A DNA stretch of 9,590 nucleotides from Alphaproteobacteria bacterium (GTDB lineage Bacteria > Pseudomonadota > Alphaproteobacteria > Rhizobiales > Xanthobacteraceae), in NCBI GenBank assembly GCA_005884855.1, contig VAZS01000377.1, positions 1-9,590 of the forward strand. The letters are read 5' to 3'. Each line of letters starts with the position of its first letter. Position 1 is the first letter of the stretch. Shown here one piece after another: positions 1-5,629 of the stretch. The position numbers and the translations under genes were made by a program. Under the pieces are notes generated by a model that did no database searches, had not been told where the DNA came from, and worked only from the letters and a program-made list of their open reading frames with translations.

Positions 1-566
1 AAGCGGTCGGCCGTCCGGTCGATGCATTACTCGCTAATGCCGGCAGGGGCCTCGGACATGCGTTCCTCGATCAGGATTTCAACCAGGCCAGGCTGGTGGT
101 CGATACCAATATCACGGGAACACTGTATCTCATTCACAAGGTCGGAAACGACATGCGGGAGCGCAATGCCGGGCGAATCCTGATCACCGGTTCCATTGCG
201 GGATTTACTCCTGGAAGTTTCCAGGCGGTCTACAACGGCACCAAGGCTTTCCTCGACTCGTTCTCGTTTGCGCTTCGTGAAGAGCTGCGGGACACCAACG
301 TCAGCGTGACCTGCTTGATGCCCGGCGCCACCGAAACCAAATTCTTTGAACGCGCCGGCATGATGGACACCGCCATCGGTACATCGAAATAGGACGACCC
401 GGCGGATGTCGCCAAGACCGGGTTCGATGCAATGATGAGGGGCGATGGCGATGTCGTGACCGGCTGGAAAAACAAGTTTGGATCGGCGGTCGCCAATGTA
501 ACGCCGGCGGGCGCACTAGCGCGGCAGCATCGGGGCATGGCCGAACCCGGGTCCGCTAAATCCTGA
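1..566 (+). pseudogene. Short-chain dehydrogenase/reductase, 5'-truncated by window edge and interrupted by an in-frame TAG
   Basis: NAD(P)-dependent oxidoreductase of the classical SDR family; the substrate cannot be inferred. The frame is open from base 3 and shows the family's landmarks in order: an NAG motif (LLANAGRG), the DTNITG segment, the catalytic Ser in ILITGSIAG, the active-site YxxxK (YNGTK), and the PG motif in CLMPGATET. A TAG stop lies at 390-392. The same frame then continues without shift for 57 codons to a TGA at 564-566, and this part still reads like the family C-terminus (DDPADVAKTGFDAMM, a GWKNK segment and a C-terminal MAEPGS). The N-terminal Rossmann nucleotide-binding glycine motif lies outside the window. 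The stop removes the C-terminal region, which in SDRs helps form the substrate pocket. Either the gene is inactivated, or a shortened protein is made, or the base is a sequencing error. It is convergent with fdhD, whose stop is only 25 bases away. Confidence 0.85.
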
Positions 567-591
567 GGCTCGCCGGATATCTACCCCGCTC

Positions 592-1506
592 TTACTCGAA
601 AGCCGGTCTGGCGCTGTGATCGTCGTGCTCGCTGAATTGCTCCGGGCGGATTCCGTCTGGATGACTGAAGATTTCGAAAGCCGAGCCGCGGGCGACAGCG
701 ACCAGAGTTATTCCGCATGCCTCGGCCGTCCTGACGGCAAGCGCGGTCGGCGCTGAAATGGCCACCAATATGCACGAGCCGATCACTGCAGTTTTTTGAA
801 CCATCTCGACAGAGACCCGGCTGGTGAGGATGATCGCGCCGCTTTCGCCGGCAATCCCTTCAGTCGCGAGGGCGCCTGCCAACTTGTCGAGCGCATTGTG
901 TCGGCCGACATCCTCCCGGGCGAGGACAAGGCCGTCATCAGGCAGATAGAAGCCGGCTGCGTGGGTCGCGCGCGTCGTGCGGTTCAGTTTTTGCGCATTG
1001 GCGAGCGCTTCGACGGCTTGTCCGATCTGGCTCGGATCAAGCGAGATGGCCCGGCTCGATGATGGAATTTGCCGCGTCGCTTCGCTCAGGCTTTCTATAC
1101 CGCAAAGGCCGCATCCGGTCGGACCGGTCAACCGGCGCTGTCGTTTCTTGAATTGCCGGCCGGCATCCGGCGTCAGCCACATGCGCAGTTCGATGCCCTC
1201 CAGGCTCGGGACAATTTCCAGGCTCTGGATATCGGTTGCGCTCTTGACGATGCCTTCAGTCAGACTGAACCCAACTGCAAGATCGCTCAGGTTGGACGGC
1301 GTTGCCATCAGGACTGCTGCCGTGCTCCCATCGTAAACCAGCGCAACCGCGCATTCCTCCGCGACCTCGCGGCGATCCCTATATCCCTGGCGGTTCAGCC
1401 GCGGCACTCCGATGGACGCGGGCGGAAGCACCATCTCCTCGGGGTTAAGACGATCGACAAGCATGGTTCTCAACGCCCCTGAAAATGTCCGGCTCGCGCT
1501 ACGCAC
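592..1506 (-). CDS. fdhD: Formate dehydrogenase accessory sulfurtransferase FdhD
   Basis: FdhD takes sulfur from a cysteine desulfurase (IscS in E. coli) and passes it to the bis-MGD molybdenum cofactor before insertion into formate dehydrogenase; it acts in the cytoplasm. Visible hallmarks, numbered from the GTG start: the sulfur-carrying CxxC in GCGLCG (Cys132 and Cys135), THAAGFY near 181-187, the signature EDVGRHNALDK (198-208), and SRVSVEMVQK (229-238). The length of 304 residues is slightly above the usual 270-290. The GTG start at 1506 overlaps the upstream oxidoreductase stop by 8 bases and has no clear ribosome site. An internal ATG at 1464 (290 residues) is preceded by AGGGG about 10 bases upstream and gives a more typical length, so it may be the true start. 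The gene is downstream of, and surely cotranscribed with, the molybdoenzyme it probably matures. Confidence 0.95.
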   Translation of the reverse strand: MRSASRTFSGALRTMLVDRLNPEEMVLPPASIGVPRLNRQGYRDRREVAEECAVALVYDGSTAAVLMATPSNLSDLAVGFSLTEGIVKSATDIQSLEIVPSLEGIELRMWLTPDAGRQFKKRQRRLTGPTGCGLCGIESLSEATRQIPSSSRAISLDPSQIGQAVEALANAQKLNRTTRATHAAGFYLPDDGLVLAREDVGRHNALDKLAGALATEGIAGESGAIILTSRVSVEMVQKTAVIGSCILVAISAPTALAVRTAEACGITLVAVARGSAFEIFSHPDGIRPEQFSEHDDHSARPAFE

Positions 1507-3796
1507 GGATTCTGACCGGGACTGATTTACCTGCCGGCGTTTTCGACTCCTGATCGTGGTGCGACAACGCGATCAGCGGATTCATCTCCGGGTAATAAGA
1601 TGCGATGCAGCCGTCGGGCAAATTGAATGGAGTGATCTTCAACGGGCCGACCTCACGGTGAACGCCGTCTTCGGCGTCGCTGACGAGCGACACCATCTGG
1701 CCCTCCTGCAGGCCGGCGCGTTCGATTTCCTTCGGGTTGATGAGAAGCACCTGGCGGGTACCCTCGATGCCCCGGAGGCGGTCGCTGAAACCGTAAATCG
1801 TCGTATTGAACTGATCGTTGCTGCGCAGCGTGACCAGGCGGTAGCGGTCCGGCGCGTCCTTGAAACCGGTGGAGCTCAGGGTTTGCGGCGCCGTGAATTC
1901 CGCCTTGCCGCTCTTGGTCTTCCAGATCCGCTCGCGTGCCGCGTTGCCGCGATAAAATCCGCCGGGCGTAAACATGCGCGCGTTGAAGTCATGGAATTCC
2001 TTGGGGTAAGTCTTGGCAATGAGATCGCGAATCAGACCATAGTCGCCGACCCAGTCGTCCCACCTCACCTTCGGATTTGACGGCAACGTCGCCTTTGCGA
2101 TTCCGGCGACGATCGCGGGTTCGGATTTCAGGTGCTCGCTTGCGGGCGTTCGCAGGCCGCTCGAGCCCTGAATGCAACTGAAGGTGTCCTCCACGGTCAC
2201 TGCTTGCGGCCCGCTCGCTTGCATGTCCTGTTCGGTACGCCCACGGCACGGCAGCAGATAAGCGGCCTTGCCGTTCACAAGATGGCTATGGTTCAGCTTG
2301 GTGGCGACCTGGACCGTGAGCTCCATTTTGGTCCAGGCTGCCTCCATTGCGGCACGCTCGGGAATCGCGCGGACGAAATTGCCGCCCAGTCCAAAGAACG
2401 CCTTGACCTTGCCGCTGAGGATGCCCTCGCAGGTCTCAACCGTGTTCAGCCCTTTCTTTCGTGGGGGCTCGAACCCGAACTGCTTTGCGAGCTTGTCGAG
2501 CGGCACCAATTCCGGCTTCTCGGAAATGCCGACGGTTCGCTGGCCCTGTACATTGGAATGGCCGCGCACCGGCGACAGACCGGTGCCGTCTCGGCCGATA
2601 TTGCCTTTGAGCAGAAGCATATTCAGCAGCATCGCGATGTTGTCGAAGCCATGAAAATGCTGTGTCAGGCCCATCCCGTAGATGCCGATCACGCGGTCGG
2701 CTTCGACATAGACTTGCGCGGCGCGTTCGATGTCGGCTCGGCTCAGGCCGGATGCCGCCTCGATCTCATCCCATGAAGTGCTGCGAACCTTGGCTTCGAA
2801 CTCCTCGAATCCATGCGTGTGCTGCTCGATGAAGGGCACATCGAGCACGCGTCTGCCGTTTGCCTTGGCCTGGTCATCGGCGGCGAATACGTGCTTGCAG
2901 ATACCGAGAATGACGGCGATGTCGCCGCCGGCTTTGACCTGGTGGTACTGGCTGCTGATCACGGTCTCTTTTCCCGTCAGCATTTCCAGCGGATGTTGCG
3001 GATTGATGAAGGTCTCAAGCCCTTTTTCCCGCATCGGATTGAATGTGATGATTTGCACCCCGCGCTTGGCCGCATCCTGCAGCGGGTGAAGAAAACGCGG
3101 GCTGTTGGACCCGGTGTTCTGTCCAAAGAAGAACATGGCGTCGCAATTGCTGAGATCTTGATAGACGACCGTCCCTACCCCGACGCCGATCAGTTTTTTC
3201 AGCGCGACCGAAGTGGTTTCGTGGCACATGTTGGAGCTGTCGGGCAGGTTATTGCAGCCGTACAGGCGTGCGAACAACGCATAGAGATAGGAAGTCTCGA
3301 GGCTTGCCCGCCCCGAGGAATAGAAGACGACCGATTGCGGATCGAGAGATTTGAGTTGCGAGCCGATCGCCGCGAACGCTTCTTCCCACTCGCAGGGCAC
3401 GTATCTGTCGCTCGCGAGGTCGTAGCGCATGGGATGGGTCAGGCGACCCTGCTGCTCGAGATCATAGTCGTTCCAGTTACGCAGCTCGCTGACCGTGTGC
3501 TTGGCGAAAAATTCCGGCGTACAGCGGCGCGTGGTCAATTCCCAAAGCGTGGCCTTTGCGCCATTTTCGCAAAACTCGAACGTGTGATAGTCGGCCGGCT
3601 TGGCCCAGGAACACGAAACACACATAAACCCTTTCGGCTTATTCTGTCGCCGCAGCGTATCCAGCGCGGCAGGTGTGGCCCATTCCTTTCCGAAAATTCG
3701 CGCGATGCCCTTGAGCGATCCCCAACCGCCGGCGGGCCCATCATATTCAACGGTGTTGTGGTCTTTGCGATCAACCTTGGTCTCGGTCTCGGACAT
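1499..3796 (-). CDS. FdhF/YdeP family molybdopterin oxidoreductase (formate dehydrogenase-like alpha subunit, CbbBc type)
   Basis: Predicted cytoplasmic bis-MGD molybdenum enzyme of the group that includes E. coli YdeP and Ralstonia CbbBc; formate oxidation is plausible but unproven. In the 765 residues, an N-terminal iron-sulfur segment has Cys59-x2-Cys62 and Cys76 in the family motif FCENGAKA. The molybdenum-ligand position falls in SSNMCHETTS (Cys191, no selenocysteine). FGQNTGSNSPR (224-234) and GHSNVQGQRT (412-421) look like cofactor-binding loops, and a C-terminal molydopterin-dinucleotide-binding domain spans roughly 650-765 (LVTLRSNDQFNTTIYG onward). No twin-arginine signal is present. 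The ATG is preceded by AGGA at 3804-3807, a good spacing. fdhD follows directly, supporting a bis-MGD enzyme. No diaphorase, ferredoxin-like or cytochrome subunit is adjacent, so the electron acceptor is unknown. The fourth cluster ligand is not obvious from the motif. YdeP is linked to acid resistance in E. coli; nothing here shows that role. Confidence 0.93.
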   Translation of the reverse strand: MSETETKVDRKDHNTVEYDGPAGGWGSLKGIARIFGKEWATPAALDTLRRQNKPKGFMCVSCSWAKPADYHTFEFCENGAKATLWELTTRRCTPEFFAKHTVSELRNWNDYDLEQQGRLTHPMRYDLASDRYVPCEWEEAFAAIGSQLKSLDPQSVVFYSSGRASLETSYLYALFARLYGCNNLPDSSNMCHETTSVALKKLIGVGVGTVVYQDLSNCDAMFFFGQNTGSNSPRFLHPLQDAAKRGVQIITFNPMREKGLETFINPQHPLEMLTGKETVISSQYHQVKAGGDIAVILGICKHVFAADDQAKANGRRVLDVPFIEQHTHGFEEFEAKVRSTSWDEIEAASGLSRADIERAAQVYVEADRVIGIYGMGLTQHFHGFDNIAMLLNMLLLKGNIGRDGTGLSPVRGHSNVQGQRTVGISEKPELVPLDKLAKQFGFEPPRKKGLNTVETCEGILSGKVKAFFGLGGNFVRAIPERAAMEAAWTKMELTVQVATKLNHSHLVNGKAAYLLPCRGRTEQDMQASGPQAVTVEDTFSCIQGSSGLRTPASEHLKSEPAIVAGIAKATLPSNPKVRWDDWVGDYGLIRDLIAKTYPKEFHDFNARMFTPGGFYRGNAARERIWKTKSGKAEFTAPQTLSSTGFKDAPDRYRLVTLRSNDQFNTTIYGFSDRLRGIEGTRQVLLINPKEIERAGLQEGQMVSLVSDAEDGVHREVGPLKITPFNLPDGCIASYYPEMNPLIALSHHDQESKTPAGKSVPVRIRA

Positions 3797-3946
3797 AATA
3801 GATTCCTGCGCTGCACTCAGCCCGCTTTTGTCGGCTATTAACGGGCTATCGGCAGCATGGGTTCCGCTTGCGGTCCAATTAGCTTTTTAGCGAGCTTCCG
3901 AGCAGCGGCGCGTTGCGTCAGGCCTGCGATGTGAAAGGAGGATTCG
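3797..3946. promoter_or_regulatory. Divergent intergenic region with a short inverted repeat
   Basis: These 150 bases separate the 5' ends of the minus-strand oxidoreductase and the plus-strand MBL-fold gene, so promoters for both must lie here or inside the genes. A 6-base inverted repeat, AGCCCG (3819-3824) and CGGGCT (3842-3847), has a 17-base spacer, and GGCTAT occurs twice within and beside it. It lies 20-50 bases upstream of the oxidoreductase start, where an operator or promoter element would be expected. I found no convincing -35/-10 pair, sigma-54 site or FNR/FixK box on either strand. The repeat is short enough to be chance. Confidence 0.3.
3934..3941 (+). promoter_or_regulatory. 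Strong ribosome binding site of the MBL-fold gene
   Basis: AAAGGAGG matches the anti-Shine-Dalgarno sequence almost perfectly and ends 5 bases before the ATG at 3947. It fixes the start of the MBL-fold gene and suggests efficient translation; it is the best ribosome site in the window. Confidence 0.85.
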
Positions 3947-4762
3947 ATGCCGATCCAAATTTGCAGCACCTGCGGGACTTCGTTTCCGGATGCTTCCGAA
4001 CCGCCGTCCTGCTGCCCGATCTGCGAGGATGAACGTCAGTTCGTGCCGCTGGGCGGACAGGTCTGGACAACTCCGGAGAAGCTGGCGCGTGGGCACGTCA
4101 ACGCCTGGCGGCAATTGGAAAGGGGACTCTTCGAAATCCACACTCATCCACAGTTCGGCATTGGCCAGCGCGCGCTTTTGTTGCGGACTGCCGAGGGTAA
4201 TCTGCTGTGGGACTGCGTAAGCTTACTGGACGACGCGACCAAGGCGCTCATTGGCGAATTGGGCGGGCTTCGTGCGATCGCGATTTCGCACCCGCACTAT
4301 TACACGTGCATGCAGGATTGGGCGCGCAGCTTTGGCTGCCCGGTGTATCTGCACGCCGCAGACACAGAATGGGTCATGCGTCCCGATCCCGCACTTTGCC
4401 ACTGGCAAGGCGAGACCCGTGAAATCGTGCAAGGTGTGACGCTGCTCAGGCTCGGCGGCCACTTTCCTGGTGGCACCGTGCTCCATTGGGCCGGTGGCGC
4501 TGAGGGTTCCGGTGCGATTCTGAGCGGGGATGTGGTTCAGGTCGCCGCGGATCTCAGCCGGGTTTCCTTCCTTTGGAGTTACCCCAATATGATTCCGCTT
4601 TCAGCGCCGACGGTTCGCCGCATCGCTGGCACGCTCAGGGATTGGAAGTTCGATCGGATCTATGGCGCCTTTCCCGGACGCCAGGTGATGACCGGCGCCG
4701 CTCAAGCTGTGCAACGCTCAGCTACCCGCTACATCGAACTTCTGGAAGGCGAGCAGTTATAG
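3947..4762 (+). CDS. MBL-fold metallo-hydrolase with N-terminal zinc-ribbon-like segment
   Basis: A 271-residue protein of the metallo-beta-lactamase fold; substrate unknown. Residues 1-33 hold two cysteine pairs, Cys6-x2-Cys9 and Cys23-x2-Cys26 (with an extra Cys22), spaced like a zinc ribbon or rubredoxin-type knuckle. The MBL-fold part follows: strand region RALLLRTAEGNLLWD (76-90), the metal-site motif HPHYYT (His115, His117), a YLHAAD element (His136), GGHFPGG (His172), and SGDVVQV (Asp195). The usual HxHxDH is altered: the DH pair is replaced by YT. The final histidine typical of many members is not evident; GAFPGR stands in that region. It is therefore unclear whether it binds two metals. 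No signal peptide is visible, so it is probably cytoplasmic. It is transcribed divergently from the formate-dehydrogenase-like gene, which hints at shared regulation but does not prove a shared pathway. The start is fixed by AAAGGAGG 5 bases upstream. Confidence 0.88.
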   Translation: MPIQICSTCGTSFPDASEPPSCCPICEDERQFVPLGGQVWTTPEKLARGHVNAWRQLERGLFEIHTHPQFGIGQRALLLRTAEGNLLWDCVSLLDDATKALIGELGGLRAIAISHPHYYTCMQDWARSFGCPVYLHAADTEWVMRPDPALCHWQGETREIVQGVTLLRLGGHFPGGTVLHWAGGAEGSGAILSGDVVQVAADLSRVSFLWSYPNMIPLSAPTVRRIAGTLRDWKFDRIYGAFPGRQVMTGAAQAVQRSATRYIELLEGEQL

Positions 4763-4763
4763 A

Positions 4764-4791
4764 ACCGCCGACCTTTGCGTGCGCCGGCGGT
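4764..4791 (+). terminator. Possible transcription terminator hairpin after the MBL-fold gene
   Basis: ACCGCCG (4764-4770) and CGGCGGT (4785-4791) form a perfect 7-base GC-rich stem with a 14-base loop, starting two bases after the MBL-fold stop codon. The position fits a terminator, but there is no following T-run, so it may instead be an RNA-stabilising hairpin or chance. Confidence 0.35.
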
Positions 4792-4871
4792 GCTTCAATA
4801 TGCCCGTAGAAACACGGAACCAGCTGAGAGAGCGCAGGTTTGTTTTCGTCAAGTGATGCGGACCAGTCGCC

Positions 4872-5072
4872 ATGTACAAATCCGTTCACGGGATCATTGC
4901 AATCTTGCTCGTGCTGGCTGCGGTAATGGCCGCAGTAGCGATCCTCAGCGAGCATGGCGGACAGCGAATGGTGAGCAATGACCAGGAGGCTCCAGCGGGC
5001 TCTTCCGGCATTGCACGCCCGCATCCGCCGCTCGATCGTGCGCCGGGAGAGCCTTTGAAAACCCCATTGTAA
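4872..5072 (+). CDS. Small single-pass membrane protein, unknown function
   Basis: A 66-residue open frame. Residues 6-25 (from HGIIAILLVLAAVM onward) form one strongly hydrophobic segment rich in Ala, Ile, Leu and Val, suitable for a membrane anchor. The remaining ~40 residues are polar and rich in Pro and Gly (ARPHPPLDRAPGEPLKTPL), likely disordered and, by the positive-inside rule, of uncertain side. The ribosome site is weak: only GCGGA about 9 bases upstream. Evidence that it is a gene is the coherent anchor-plus-tail design and the placement after the hairpin that follows the MBL-fold gene. Against it are the poor ribosome site and overlapping open frames on the other strand, as is common in GC-rich DNA. 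I do not recognise the family. Confidence 0.45.
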   Translation: MYKSVHGIIAILLVLAAVMAAVAILSEHGGQRMVSNDQEAPAGSSGIARPHPPLDRAPGEPLKTPL

Positions 5073-5143
5073 GATCGACCTCTCGGCAACAGCTCGCGCC
5101 GGTTCGCGCCATTCACGGGAGCATCGGTCGGGTAGCCGACTCT

Positions 5144-5168
5144 CCAGCTTCTGCGCGCGCAGCGCTGG
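5144..5168. terminator. GC-rich inverted repeat between convergent small genes, possible bidirectional terminator
   Basis: CCAGC (5144-5148) pairs with GCTGG (5164-5168), and between them lies the perfect palindrome CTGCGCGCGCAG (5151-5162). Together they can fold into an almost continuous stem on either strand. It lies in the gap between the plus-strand small membrane gene (ending 5072) and the minus-strand small gene (ending 5211), where a shared terminator is expected. There is only a short T-rich stretch after it on the plus strand and none on the minus strand, so termination is inferred from position and stem. Confidence 0.35.
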
Positions 5169-5210
5169 ACATTTCCATGAATTTGACGGGGACCAGCCGC
5201 CAAACGCGCG

Positions 5211-5429
5211 TTACCTCAATCTTGAAGGCCGTAGCCCGAACTCATTGCATAGACGGTGGGTCGCCGCGACGACGTCCGGACGGTCGATGACGTCCAGAAG
5301 TTCGGTGAGAGCCTGTTCGGCGTCGTAGGGGCCTCGGTCGATGTGCTCTGCGAGCAAGGATTGAGCGTCTCGCATCGCCCGGACGATGAGCTCTTCGTCG
5401 GTTGCGCCAACAAATCCAGCGACACACAT
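5211..5429 (-). CDS. Small hypothetical protein, 72 residues
   Basis: A short soluble, acidic, largely helical protein of unknown function, starting MCVAGFVGATDEELIVRAM and ending EFGLRPSRLR. No signal peptide or membrane segment is present and no catalytic motif is recognised. The open frame extends upstream to a GTG at 5471, but the ATG at 5429 is chosen because GAGGAA (5436-5441) sits 6 bases before it. Codons favour G or C in the third position, as in the certain genes nearby, which supports real coding. The middle holds two amphipathic stretches (EELIVRAMRDAQSLLAEHI and EQALTELLDVI), suggesting a helical bundle or protein-interaction module. It is divergent from the hybrid kinase gene across about 200 bases and convergent with the small membrane gene. 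A regulatory tie to the kinase is possible but unsupported. Confidence 0.65.
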   Translation of the reverse strand: MCVAGFVGATDEELIVRAMRDAQSLLAEHIDRGPYDAEQALTELLDVIDRPDVVAATHRLCNEFGLRPSRLR

Positions 5430-5629
5430 GCTTATTTCCTCTGGCATAGGCGGCCACTGATGCAGTCGCACGGCTTAAATGAGCGCCAGATCGATTGGTT
5501 CCACATCGAGGTGTGCGATGCGGCGGGCGCTTCTCACCGGCATCCCAAGGCTCCACTCAGCAGGACTCGCGCCATTGTTTTTTTAGCCGTAAGCTTGCGT
5601 GTTGCAAGGGGAGGGGGCGCGCTCTGGCA
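5430..5629. promoter_or_regulatory. Divergent intergenic region upstream of the hybrid kinase
   Basis: These 200 bases lie between the 5' ends of the 72-residue protein gene and the hybrid kinase and should contain both promoters. It includes the GAGGAA ribosome site of the small gene, a T-run (TTGTTTTTTTAG near 5575-5586), and the purine-rich AAGGGGAGGGGG (5606-5617) serving the kinase. I see no good -35/-10 pair or palindromic operator. The frame of the kinase stays open back to 5495, but the sequence there (Cys/Arg/Ser-rich, no hydrophobic or domain pattern) does not look coding. Confidence 0.3.

Noticed and set aside
2813..3841. 342-codon open frame on the plus strand opposite the molybdopterin oxidoreductase
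   Set aside because: It lies antisense to a clearly recognised gene, shows no family motif or domain pattern, and is the kind of long shadow frame expected in GC-rich DNA.
4886..5203. 105-codon minus-strand frame overlapping the small membrane protein
   Set aside because: Its translation is Arg/Gly/Ser-rich with no hydrophobic or domain structure and no good ribosome site; the plus-strand frame is the better candidate.
5495..5629. Upstream extension of the hybrid kinase by 45 codons
   Set aside because: The extension is Cys/Arg/Ser-rich without family likeness, while the ATG at 5630 has a purine-rich ribosome site and leads directly into the membrane helix.
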